From positions 77,506,894 through 77,570,893 of the forward strand of contig OY992537.1 of the NCBI GenBank assembly GCA_963921195.1: a stretch of 64,000 nt of DNA, read 5' to 3'. The notes under the pieces are model-generated. The model searched no databases, was not told the origin of the DNA, and saw nothing but the letters and a program-made list of their open reading frames with translations. Both the position numbers and the translations under genes were made by a program. Each line of letters starts with the position of its first letter. The stretch's first letter is position 1. Of the stretch, positions 33,150 to 44,613 are shown piece after piece. The DNA is from Pegoplata infirma. Lineage: Eukaryota > Arthropoda > Insecta > Diptera > Anthomyiidae.

Positions 33150-34162
33150 TAACAGAAAAAAAATATTTTGAGATATTTTCTGTAATAAAAATGTCTCAGA
33201 ATCTGAGACTTCTTCAAAAAAAAAAATACTGATTTAGAATCTGCAAAATTTCTATAGGAAAAAATTCAGAAATTTTAGACTTCTTTTATCGGAAATATGA
33301 CTTATATTCTTACAAATTTTCTAAAGAATTTTCTCAGAATCTAAGACATTTTCTGAAGAAAAAGTGTCTTATATTCCAAGACTTTTTCTATAGGAAAAAT
33401 GTTTCAGGATCTAGGACTTTTCTCTGGGAATAGTGTCTTAAAATCGGAGGATTTTTTATAGAATAAATGTATAGAAATCTGAGACTTTTTCTACAGAAAA
33501 AATGTTTCAGAATTGGAGACTTTATCTATATTAACAATTCTTCAGACTCACCGACTTTTTCAATAGGAAAAACATCACAGAATCTCAGACTTTTCTTTAT
33601 GAATATTATCAGAATCTGAGACTTTCTCTTTATGAATAATTTTTCAAAATCTTAGACTTTTTCTATTTAAAAAAACTTTAAGAATCAGTCTTTTTCAGTA
33701 TTCATAATGTCTCAGAGTCGGAGAATTTTTCTATATAAAAACAATTTGAGACCTTTTCTATGTTAAAAATGTCTCAAAATCAAAGACTTTTCTTTATAAG
33801 AAAATTCCAAGAATAAGAGACTTTTTTATGCATATGAAAAATTTCTCAGAATCTGAGACTTTTCGAATATGAAAAATTGGTCATAATCTGAGACTATGAA
33901 AAAATTTCTCAAAATCTTAGACTTTTTCTGCATGAAAACTTCAGAATCTGAGATTCAGAATCCTATATGAAAAATGTTGCAGAACCTGAGACTTTTTCTT
34001 TTTGAAAAATGTCCCAGAATTAAAGACTTTTTTTATATTAAAAGTTTCTAAGAAACTGATACTTTTTCTATATAAAAAAATGTCTCAGAATCTGAGAATT
34101 TTTGTAAAAAAAAAATATCTCAGAATCTGAGACTTTTTCTTTATGAAAAAAATCTCAGAATC
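33150..34162 (-). repeat. 35-bp palindromic satellite, array S4
   Basis: About 28 units of GTCTCAGAATCTGAGACTTTT + TCTATATGAAAAA or TATAGAAAAA variants. The array stops at the poly(T) of the CR1-like insertion and resumes beyond it (S5), so S4 and S5 were one array. Confidence 0.8.
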
Positions 34163-37020
34163 TTTTTTTTTTTTTAATTTGAGCCAACACTCTGCGGATG
34201 CCCCCTACTAATGCAATGCCTTGTGTTGGTATTAGGAAAATAGGTTATGAGGAGAAGGAAAGAAGGAGTAGTGTTTGTGGACATTTAATTTTAACTTTTC
34301 TAAAGTATAGCCTACTGGAAAGATTTCTGCGGGGAGTTTGTATGTGGAATACGGCTAGTTCGACCAAGAAACGAATTTTGTCTGTAATTCGTTGTGCGAT
34401 ACAATGGACAGTCGACAACAAACGGATGTGAGTTGCTGGAAAGGCGAGTACTACGGGTATGCACCCGCGTCTCAGGGATGAGTTCACCCATCTCAGCTGA
34501 GCATTTACCGTGGTAATATCGATAGAACAATGACACACAACCCACATTCCGACCATGCTCCAATGAATCAATAGAGCTGGATGAGCTTCAACGCACTCCT
34601 TTGCACCCGATCCAGAAACTTCAAGATAGACCTTGAGACACCTGCCCAGATATGGGAGTTGTATTCCATTTTCGGTCAGATATAGGCGGTATAAATAGTG
34701 AGAAGATCAGACGGGGTGAAGTAATTCTTGCACCGTTTTAAAAAACCAAGACACTTGAATGCTTCTTTCGACACTTGAAAAATATGTTGGTTCCATCGAA
34801 CATCACATTGGATTTTCATGCCTAGACCATCAAGAGTGTCTGATTCCTCAATATCTATACCCCCCATGGATACAGATGAAGCTGATTCCACAAGACGTCT
34901 GTGGGTCAGCATACAACATTGGGTTTTACGAGCATTAAAATCGACCTGATTCGCATCGACCCCATCTATAACAACACGTATAGAGCGGTCTCTAAGAAAG
35001 CTCGATATAAATCGAGAGAAATCACTACCGACACCAAACGCAATAAGCTTCGAAACGAGTGCACCGTGCCACACACGATCAAACGCCTTGGAAATATCTA
35101 GACCAACCACCTTGCTTTCACCCAATTGGTGAATAGAACGACTCCAGCGTTCAGAAAGAAACGCTAACAGGTCTCCCGTAGAACGACCTCTACGAAAGCC
35201 ATACTGTCGATCGCACAAAAGTGAATTTGACTCCAAATAATTTACCAGGTGGTGATTCATCATGCTCTCCATGACTTTCGAGAGCGTAGAACAAATTGCT
35301 ATTGGGCGGTAGTTTTCAGGGTTTGTAGCCTCTCCCTTTTTTGGGATTGGCTGGACGTTGGCCACCTTCCAGCAAGAGGGAAAAACTCCTACCCGGTACG
35401 AGTAGCTAAATAATGTTGCCAAAGGACGAGACAAAGACAAAGCACACCGTTTCAGGACCACAGCCGTAATATCATCCGGCCCCGGAGACTTGTTTATGTT
35501 GAGATCCTCAAGGACCCTTTTAACTGAACGCGCTCGAAAAAATATCTTGGACATAGTAAAGGATACCATTTCGAGCACGGGCGTTGGTTGATTGCTTTCC
35601 GGCAAGTATCCATTTCTTGCAAACATGTCAGCAAAAAGGTTGGCTTTATCAACCGGGTCTGTGAATATTTGGTCATTTATTATAAGGGTTGGAATGGATA
35701 AACTAGTAATATTCTTTACCCTTTTAACAAATGACCAAAAGGTCTTACTACCCCGCGGAGCAGCAAGGACCTTAGCACGCAGACGCTGTTCGTAAAGAAG
35801 CTTTTCGCGTCTGAGTACTCTGGCACATTCATTTCTCGCCTGTTTACGTAACGTGTCAGTAACTGAGTTTTTGTCGTTACGCCAATTACTGAACGCATCC
35901 TCTCTGCATCTGACTGCATTCCGGCACGTCTGATTAAACCAGCACTTATGTTTTGGTTTAGTCGAAATTTGCTTCGATGGAATGAATAATTTCATTCCAA
36001 GCATTATCACATTTACTATCATTTCTGCCGCAGCGTTAACATTGTCATCAAGAAAACAAAGTTTCCAATTGAAATGCTGGAAGAACTCGTTAAGCTCAGC
36101 CCAACGAGCCTTTTCATATACAAAAGTAGAGCGCTTCGTTGCTGGTTTTGAAGCACTACGAAGGTCAGAAAATGAAAAGGATGCAGAAATGATGTTATAA
36201 TCCGAGTTTCCGAGAGGCGCAAGGATCTCGACTTCGTATTTGTCTGGATGCGAAGTGAGAAAAAGGTCGAGGGTATTACGAAACTGCCCATCAACACACG
36301 GAATATGTGTTGGTTCATTCACAAGTTGCACAAGGCGGTTGTGTGCAGCGAAAAGCTCAACATATAAGCCCTCGGGAGTCGTATGGCTAGAATGGCGAAG
36401 CCATGACGAATTGTGCACATTGAAATCCCCGGCAACAACTATTTCACTACTCGGACAGACCCCAAGGATTCCAGTGATAGAATCAGATACGGAGTCAAAA
36501 TGGTCGTAGGAGTTCTCCGTGTCCAAATTTGGGCTCCTATAGACGAACCCGAAGTGCAAAATGTGTGTCCTGATTTGGAATTTAACCCAAAGCGAGTTAA
36601 ATTCCGCATCACTACAGCCTAGATGTGGCTGTAGTTGGTACACAACATTTTCACGAATGTACAACGCAAGGCCCCGATGAGCAATAAAAAGGGATAGCAT
36701 TTTTTACCCAGGAATTTGGAAATCCTGTGGATCAGCATCTCCTTCTACCTGGGTTTCACTTAAGGCGAAAATATCCGGCCGATGAAAGCAAATGTGAGCA
36801 TATACAAAGATGAAATTTGCCCTCAGCCCACGTATGTTACAGAAATCTAAACGAAATCTGTCAGCCATAATGAAGAAAAATTCAAATTAATGTTCCTGAT
36901 AATAATACAGGTGGCCTAGTACCGGAATTGTTGTTATAATTGCTAAATAGTGACCAGTGTATATACCTTCGTCACTAAGTAGCACAACAACAATGCGATA
37001 CCAAGCCGCCAGTAAAATAT
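34163..37020 (-). mobile_element. CR1-like non-LTR retrotransposon inserted in satellite
   Basis: A 13-base T run at 34163-34175 is its poly(A) tail on the minus strand. Endonuclease and reverse transcriptase remains span 34200-36868, and about 150 bases of 5' leader lie upstream of the ATG at 36866-36868. Satellite flanks both sides. The 5' boundary is approximate and I could not define the target duplication. Confidence 0.8.
34200..36868 (-). pseudogene. CR1/Jockey-type endonuclease-reverse transcriptase, disabled
   Basis: From ATG at 36866-36868 the frame reads MADRFRLDFCNIRGLRANF, hits TAA at 36704-36706, then runs open to TGA at 34674-34676. Endonuclease signs: NIRGL, SETQ, VYRSPN, GDFNVHNSSW, LDLFLTS, PLGNSDY; the catalytic His of SDH is Tyr. 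RT signs: SPGPDD, NYRPIA, FRRGRSTGDLL, LDISKAFDRVWH (motif A). Next, VVIDGVDANQ runs straight into VDFNARKTQCC near 34950: the block that carries PQGS (motif B) and the F/YADD box (motif C) is deleted in frame. Beyond the TGA, MEYNSHIWAG and GRNVGCVSLFYRYYHGKCS continue with a frameshift near 34575. Clade is CR1 or close; inactive beyond doubt. Confidence 0.88.
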
Positions 37021-37024
37021 CTTA

Positions 37025-37745
37025 AAGAAAAAACTAAGGGAGACTATTCTATTGAGACTATTTCTATATGAAAAATGTTTCAGAATATGAGACTTTTTCT
37101 ATATGAAAAATGTCACAGCATCTGAAACTTTTTCTGTATGAAAAATGTCACAGAATCTGAAACTTTTTCTGTATGAAAAATGTGTCAGAATCTGAGACTT
37201 TTTCTATATAAAAAATGTATGAATATATAAGACTTTTTCTATATGAAAAATGTCACAGAATCTGAAACTTTTTCTGTATGAAAAACGTCACAGAATCTGA
37301 GACTTTTTCTATAGGAAAAATGTCTCATAATCTGACACTTTATCTATATGAAAAATGTCTCAGAATTTGAGACTTTTTCTATAAGAAGAATGTCTCAGAA
37401 TCTCAGACTTTTTCTATAAGAAAAATTTCTCAGAATCTGAGACTTTTTCTATATGAAAAATGTCTCAGAATCTGAGACATACTTTTTTCCAAAAAAAGTT
37501 CTCCGAATCTGCGACTTTTTCTATACGAAAAATTTCTCAGAATCTGATTGACAAAAAAATATCTCATAATTCTTTTAAAAAAACGTCTCAGATTTATAAA
37601 AATTTCTCAGAATCTGAGAATTTTTCTGTATGAAAAATGTCCTAGAATATAAAACTTTTTCTATTTAACAAATCTCTCACAATCTAAGACTTTTTCGATA
37701 TGAAAATAGTTTTAAAATCTGAAACTTTTTCTATAGCAAAAATCT
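37025..37745 (-). repeat. 35-bp palindromic satellite, array S5
   Basis: About 20 units, many with 'tatatgaaaaatgt' in place of 'tatagaaaaaatgt', as in S4 on the other side of the retrotransposon. The shared TATATG variant supports one original array. Confidence 0.8.
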
Positions 37746-37799
37746 TAACTTCTTAAATAATGGTAATATAAACTTAAAATGGAATGTAAGATTATCATG

Positions 37800-38345
37800 G
37801 GATACGTTATGAACACAGAAAAAAATATGGAGGAAACAAATTTGAGTAATCACTTGTTTAAATTTAAAAACAAAAATTGAGTAATTTTTTAATTGACGCA
37901 ATAAAATTTTACTTTAAAATTTAAAAAAAGAAATTAATTAAATAATTTAATAAAAATTTAATAGTTTTTTTGTTTTTTTTTAACTCTCATCGTTTTTTGA
38001 ATCCTCGTTTAGTTTATAGTTTTCTGTATATGTATATGAAAGTTTGTAATCGTCTTTATAAAATTTTCCTCTGTTTTTGAGACATAAATATGTTTGGTAA
38101 AGTTTGAAAAAAAAAATTTTTTGTTTTTTTTTTTTGTAAAAAATATAAAACTTTTCAAAAAAATAAATAGATAAATTTTGAGTAAATTTTTAATTGGGTC
38201 AATTAAAAATTTACTCAAATTTTTTTAAAAAAATTTAATAAATTTTTGTTAAAAATTTACTAATTACTATTAAATCGTTTACTGGTGCAAAATTGAGTAA
38301 TTTTTTACTCAATAGTATTAAAAATTTTCTCAAATATTTTTACTA
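37800..38345 (-). mobile_element. Element R2
   Basis: Begins 'atatggaggaaacaaatttgagtaatcacttg', the complement of the R1 end, and continues as R1 without its three insertions. It abuts satellite S5. GAGTAA/TTACTC-type dyads dominate the right part. Confidence 0.6.
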
Positions 38346-38366
38346 TTACTGACAAAATATGTCGCC

Positions 38367-40454
38367 TAAGGGTGTTCTTAGCAGTAAGGGAAAAATTTTA
38401 AATGTTTTAATTGCTTGGCACTGGGCAGAATTTTGTTCCTTTGTACTAAAAACTTAATAATAAAAAATTTGAAGTTAATCCGATAACTTTAAGTGGACGC
38501 GGAAACGACCTGAAGTTTGAATAACGGATTACAAGGGGAAAAAATGACTTTTTACTCATTTTCTTAATTTTTTCGATATTTTAATTTAAGTTTGAATTAA
38601 ATGGTTACAGAATTGTGATGTGGAGTACATTACCTTTGTAATAAGGCAACAAAAACTAAAATCGGTTAAAAATCAGCCAAGTTATTACAACTGCCCCAGG
38701 CAACTAGCGTGTGGCAGATCACTTGATCAAAGATTTCGAGTTCAATTTTTGAAATTGATTGAAATTATCTACTATAGCATCATTTTTTTATTCTTTACTT
38801 CCCAATGTACTAAGGTGATAGGTATTTTTCATATTGTGTTATGCTAACTTGTTTTAAATTAATGTTAAAAAGGTCTAAATTTTTCAGCCCTGTTTTCAAA
38901 TCTCCAATTTTAAATTTTAATTTTTTTAGGCAAATAAAATTTAAAAAATCGACCATTGGACCATAGGATTTTGTTAAGCACATATAAGGGAATAAAAATT
39001 ACAAAAATTGTAGACATTCCTTTTTTCATTCGTCTAGTTTAGCGTTTTTATTTCGGCGGATTTCGAGATAATAGTGATTTTGGTAACTTTTTTAGCTTTT
39101 AGTTAATTTTTTTAGTTTTTTTTTAACAAACTTCATATGTTTTCTACCGAATTACTACAAAATAATATAGAATACTTCAATTCCTTTAATCAGGGCAAAA
39201 TTGAGATATGAAAATTTGACCCAGTTAAAGGTCAAAGGTCAAATTTGAGAACAATTTGAATTTTTAAAGATTAACAATTTTTTTGAGCGGATATTTATGA
39301 AACTCCTTGATGTTATTTTAATATAACTAAACATAAATGGTTTATTATTAAAATTCGGAAAATTAACCCATAAGTGATATTGGGGTCTATATTTTTTTTT
39401 ATTTAATGGAGAAAATATAAGTATGTATAATATTTCATAGGGTCATATAGACCCCAACAGCACTTAAGGGTTAATGTTCTGAATTTTTATAAGCCATTAA
39501 TTTTTACATCTTATTAAAATAACATTTAGGAGTTTCATTAATATCCGCTCGAAAAATCTGTAAATCTTTAAAAATTCAAATTCTTCTAAAATTTGACCTT
39601 TGACCTTTAACTGGGTCAATTTTTCATATCTCAATTTTGCCCTGATTAAAGGAATTGAAGTATTCTATATTGATCTGTAGTAATTCGGTAGAAAACATAC
39701 GAAGTTTGTTAAAAAAAATAAAAAAATTAACTAAAAGCTAAAAAAGTTACCAAAATCACTACTATCTCGAAATCCGCCGAATTAAAATCGCTAAACTAGA
39801 CGAATGAAAAAAGGAATGTCTACAATTTTTGTAATTTTTATTCACTTATATGTGCTTAACAAAATCCTATGGTCCAATGGTCGTTTTTTTAAATTTTATT
39901 TGCCTAAAAAATTAAAATTTAAAATTGGAGATTTGAAAACAGGGCTGAAAAATTTGGACCTTTTTAACATTAATTTAAAACAAGTTAGCATAACACAATA
40001 TGAAAAATACCTATTACCTTAGCACATTGGGAAGTAAAGAATAAAAAAATGTTGCTATAGTAGATAATTTCAATCAATTTCAAAAATTGAACTCGAAATC
40101 TTTGATCAAGTGGTCTGCCACACGTTAGTTGCCTGGGGCAGTTGTAATAACTTGGCTGATTTTTAACCGATTTTAGTTTTTATTGCCTTATTACAAAGGT
40201 AATGTACTCCACATCACAATTCTGTAACCATTTGAATTCAAACTTAACTTTAAATATCGAAAAAATAGAGAAAATGAGTAAAAAGTCATTTTTTCCCCTT
40301 GTAATCCGTTATTCAAACTTCAGGTCGTTTCCGCGTCCACTTAAAGTTATCGGATTAACACCAAATTTTTTATTATTAAGTTTTAAGTGCAAAGGAACAA
40401 AATTCTGCCCAGTGCAACACAAAAATCCGAAATAAAAAAATAAGAACACCCTTA
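38367..40454. mobile_element. Foldback element F2, 2088 bp, 8-bp target duplication
   Basis: Same ends (TAAGGGTGTTCTTA) and about 1-kb inverted arms as F1. The 8-bp duplication ATGTCGCC (38359-38366, 40455-40462) is perfect, and E2 has the empty site. It contains the TTAA-flanked loop unit at 39367-39470. Confidence 0.92.
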
Positions 40455-40709
40455 ATGTCGCCATTAGGCACGTCTCCGAAACAGAAAAAGCAAATTCCTT
40501 CATTTGTGTCTGCAATTCCAGATCATGTTGTAACCCTTGCAAAATAATGTAAGAGACAAAAAAGTTGAAAGAAAGTATGAAGTGAGGTTGAGATTGCTAG
40601 AAATAGAATTGTAGTGTTGGAAACTGTCAAAATTTATTCTGTAGAAACTATAAATATTCACATATATAAAAAACAGTTTTCATTAACAAGACAAACCGAC
40701 ATTTAAAAT

Positions 40710-40754
40710 CCTACTGAAGATGACACTAACTGGGGTGTTTGAAACCGGTATAGG
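40710..40754 (+). ncRNA. Hammerhead ribozyme motif, canonical core, palindromic stem III
   Basis: Stem I CCTA (extendable to TCCTA), core CTGAAGA (fits CUGANGA), stem II TGACAC, loop TAACTGGG, GTGTTT, then GAA, stem III ACCGGT, A17 and stem I TAGG(A). Compared with 20732-20776 it differs at the free N7 position, at a G-T versus A-T pair in stem II, and at a T-A versus T-G pair in stem I, so structure is kept. Cleavage would be after A40750. Confidence 0.78.
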
Positions 40755-40912
40755 AGATACCAGAAATGTCTATAATTTTTAGAAATTCAATTTTTCTTCT
40801 GCATTTTTTCAACTTGAACCCTTATAACAAATATAATTAGAGCCCGTGCTCGATCTGTACTTACAGAAAAAATCAAAAAAAAAAAAAAAAAAAATTTTAT
40901 TTTTTTCTGTGT

Positions 40913-41606
40913 ACACTCAGAAAATTATGTAAGGTACTACATGTTAGTTTTTTGTATATTTCTACTGTAAAATAGCTGTTTTCAACTACAAAGTCAGTTG
41001 TTTTTGTGTGAAAAATATCAAAAAACTATTTCTGTTAGTTATTTTAAATTGCTTTTTTTGAACAACTAACAAAAAAGTACTGTAATGTAGTAACAGTTAT
41101 TTAAAATAGTTAGTTTTATTTTTTTTATCTCTGAAAAATTTTCAGAGTTTTTTTCCTAAAAAATAAAAATATAATAGCCCATGCTCGATCTGTACTCACA
41201 GAAAAAATATAATAAAATTACTGACAAAATATGTCGCCCTTATGCACGTCTCCGAAACAGAAAATGAAAATTCCTTCATTTGTGTCTGCAATTCCAGATC
41301 ATGTTGGTAACCCCTGCGAAATAATGTAAGAGACAAAAAAAGTTAAAAGAAAGAATGAAGTGAAATTTATTCTGTAGAAACTATAAATATTCATATATAT
41401 AAAAAACTGTTTTATGGGAAATACCAGAAATGTCTATAGTTTTAAGAAATTCAATTTTTCTTCTGCATTTTTTCAACTTGAACCCTTATAACTAACATTG
41501 TTAGTTAATTTAACTGAAAAAGTAGTTGACCCCAAAACAACTTACAAAGTAGTTATTTTAACTGACATTTTCAGTTGATTTTAATTACATAATTTCTTCA
41601 ATGTAT
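40913..41606. mobile_element. Element N with CACTCAGAAAATTATGTAA end, hosting E2
   Basis: The left end TA-CACTCAGAAAATTATG faces the right end CATAATTTCTTCAATGTA. The interior has TAGTTATTTTAA/AACTAAC dyads. E2 (41172-41510) lies inside. Confidence 0.45.
41172..41510 (+). mobile_element. Family E, copy E2, hammerhead region deleted
   Basis: Runs from 'agcccatgctcgatctgtact' to 'cttgaacccttataac'. Shows 'aaaatatgtcgcccttatgcacg', the intact target of F2. At 41400-41420 'aaaaaactgttttatgggaaataccag' shows that the ribozyme and about 75 flanking bases are missing. Confidence 0.65.
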
Positions 41607-42439
41607 GCCTTTTACAACTGTTACATTTAAATCTGATAATACACAAATTTTATTATTTTATTTCTTCTAATAAGGCACCTTTCTTTCCAAAGTTTGTACA
41701 TCTCATTTTCTAAATATTATTAAGTAGATAAAGTAAATGACTAGAAGGACTTTAATTTCTTATTTCCTTAATGTTGGTAACATTTTATATTACATTTTCT
41801 AAAGACAATATAAACTAAAATACACAACTAACTATTTAATAAGTTTTACAAGCTACTTTTCAATTTATCCATCAACATTCATTTAGTTTCATACATACAC
41901 ATATAAAACAAAATGACCTATATACCACATATAAGGAAAGACCATACATACAAGAGTATTAAATCTATAATATTCTGTGTTTTGTGGTTTGCAGATGCTG
42001 ATGAGAAAACAGAAAAATCCTTAAAAATAGATAAAAAGAGAAAGTTAAAATGGAGTAGAAACAAAAGCAGTTAAATGTACAAAACTTAAAGCATATTTTT
42101 TGAAGAATATGTTTACATGGAATCTTATTTCCTACATTTTCTCCAAATATTCACTCATACTATGTACTACATATGCATCCTCACACTCATACTAGCTCAT
42201 AGTAGCTTTATTCATTTTACCATTAACTTTTTTTTTTATAATGTCCCTGTAGTGTGTAGTTCCTGCAATACTTTTTTATTCATAGTTGTATGAATGTGTT
42301 GATAACATTTCATTTTGTATGTATGAACAATGGGTAGTAGGACAATTATTTTGTAACTTAATGCCTGTTATAGGCAAGAAAGTGTAATTTTACACATAAA
42401 ATGTGTAAAAACGATATTTATGCTCAATAAGTGTACACA
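41607..42439. other. AT-rich, apparently low-copy DNA
   Basis: No gene or shared repeat recognised. Confidence 0.4.
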
Positions 42440-43880
42440 AAATTGGTCTTTGATTCTAAGGTATTTTTCTAGAAAAAAGAATCTTAGACATTTTTATGAG
42501 ACATTCTTCTTTTAGAATGAGTCTCAGAATCTTAGACATTTTTCCTATAAAAAAGTCTCATATTCTGAGACATTTTTTTTAAAGAAAAAGTCTCCAATTT
42601 TTCTTAAAAAAAAGTCTTAGATTCTGAAAAATTTTTCTCATAGAAAAAGTCGCAGATTCTGAGACATCTTTCCTATAGAAAAAGTCTAAGATTCTGGTAC
42701 ATTTTGCCTATAGAAAAAGTCTCAGATTCCGAGACATCATTCCTATAGAAAAACTCTCAGATTCTGAGACATTTTTCCTAAAGAAAAAGTCTCAGAGTCT
42801 GATACATTGTTCCTACAGAAACATTTTTCCTATAGAAAAATTCTCAAATTCTTAAACATTTTTCTTATAGAAAAAGTCTTAGATTCTGAAACATTTTTTT
42901 ATAGAAAAAGTCTTAGATTCTGAGACATTTTTCTTATAGAAAGTTTTTCTTATAGAAAAAGTCTCAGATTCAGAAACATTTTTCTTATAGAAAAAGTCTC
43001 AGATTGAGAAAGTCTCAGATTCTGAGACATTTTTCTTATAGAAAAAGTCTTTGATTCTGAGAAATTTTTCTTATAGAAAAAGTCTCAGATTCTGAGACAT
43101 TTTTCTTATAGAAAAAGTCTTAGATTCTGAGACATTTTTCTTATAGAAAAAGTCTCAGATTCTGAGACATTTTTCTTATAGAAAAAGTCTCAGATTCTGA
43201 GACATTTTTCTTAAAGAAAAAGTCTCAGATTCTGAGACATTTTTCTTAAAGAAAAAGTCTCAGATTCTGAGACATTTTTCTTATAGAAAAAGCCTCAGAT
43301 TCTGAGACATTTTTCTTATAGAAAAAGTCTCAGATTCTGAGACATTTTTCTTATAGAAAAAGTCTCAGATTCTGAGACATTTTTCTTATAGAAAAAGTCT
43401 CAGATTCTGAGACATTTTTCTTATAAAAAAAGTCTCAGATTCTGAGACATTTTTCTTATAAAAAAAGTCTCAGATTCTGAGACATTTTTCTTATAAAAAA
43501 AGTCTCAGATTCTGAGACATTTTTCTTATAGAAAAAGTCTCAGATTTTGAGACATTTTTCTTATAGAAAAAGTCTCAGATTCTGAGACATTTTTCTTATA
43601 GAAAAAGTCTCAGATTCTGAGACATTTTTCTTATAGAAAAAGTCTCAGATTCTGAGACATTTTTCTTATAGAAAAAGTCTCAGATTCTGAGACATTTTTC
43701 TTATAGAAAAAGTCTCAGATTCTGAGACATTTTTCTTATAGAAAAAGTCTCAGATTCTGAGACATTTTTCTTATAGAAAAAGTCTCAGATTCTGAGACAT
43801 TTTTCTTATAGAAAAAGTCTCAGATTCTAAAACATTTTTCTTATAGAAAAAGTCTCAGATACTGAGACTTTTTTCTTTTA
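42440..43880 (+). repeat. 35-bp palindromic satellite, main array S6
   Basis: About 41 units. From 43010 to 43870 roughly 24 are almost identical, each being the palindrome GTCTCAGA-T-TCTGAGAC, then ATTTTTCTTATAGAAAAA. Divergence rises to the left (42440-43000). The only variation in the core is TATAG versus TAAAG or TATAA, in blocks of neighbouring units, a sign of local amplification. Confidence 0.95.
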
Positions 43881-44613
43881 TGATTCTATGTACCCATAGT
43901 GTTATGTTTGCAGCACAAAAGTATTTAGCACAAAACCAAACAAGAGTAGTTCATCGCACACATGGAATGTTAATGTTTTATTTAATTTAATTGTAATGTG
44001 TTTCCTTACAATTTCAGTTTCTGTTTCAGTTTGTTAAAGCTTTCAGTTTTATTTTTATTTTTTTTATTTTGTTACCATTGAAATGGGACCTATAAATGTT
44101 GAAATGGGTTTAACGCTTTTAATTTGCTGGGCAAAACACCACAAGACAGTTGTAAATAGACGGTTGATGGTCAGAGTAGGACGAAATGTATTAAACGGAA
44201 AATGGGAATGGGAGACGGAAAATCATTCCAATTGGTAAGAGAGACTATGTGGCATAAGTACTGGTTTAAATATTCAATATCATGGTATATTGATTGGACT
44301 ATTCTTATAGGGTTCTATACATTCTTTTTATGTTTGACAAAGATATTGTTATTGTTCGTACATGCAACGAATTTTTAATGAATGACCAAAGAATACATTC
44401 GATTTGTGTGGAATGTAGTATGAACGTGTGTGACAGAAACAAATTCTGGTATTTTTGTGGTAATTTTTTTGTTTGCCTTTTTTTTGGGTCATTAAATAAA
44501 GGAAACAAATGGAAGAATATTTAAATCATTTTTAAATTTAAACTAAATTTAAGAAAATTTTTCTTGTGAGAACATAGTCAAATGCTCTCAGATTCTTAAA
44601 TGTTATTTAAAAA
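43881..44613. other. AT-rich, apparently low-copy DNA
   Basis: No gene recognised. Frames of 67-76 codons at 44294-44524 overlap on opposite strands and have no domain. Confidence 0.4.

Larger units (their letters stand above)
38346..40862 (+). mobile_element. Family E, copy E1, split by foldback F2
   Basis: 'attactgacaaaatatgtcgcc' (before F2) joins 'attaggcacgtctccgaaacag' (after F2), as in the uninterrupted E2 at 41215-41265. It goes on through 'aattccagatcatgttg', 'aatgtaagagacaaaa', 'tattctgtagaaactataaatattcac', the hammerhead at 40710, 'cagaaatgtctata' and 'gctcgatctgtact'. The last block also starts E2, so E1 and E2 are arranged head to tail. Hammerhead plus tandem layout fits a Penelope-like or retrozyme-like terminal repeat; no reverse transcriptase is present. 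Confidence 0.6.

Noticed and set aside
42440..43880. Evenly spaced 35-bp palindromic repeats resembling a CRISPR array
   Set aside because: Units are contiguous with no unique spacers, no cas genes are near, and the context is eukaryotic transposon DNA. It is a satellite.
44294..44524. Overlapping 76- and 67-residue frames on opposite strands
   Set aside because: Opposite frames of equal length with no recognisable domain; likely chance.
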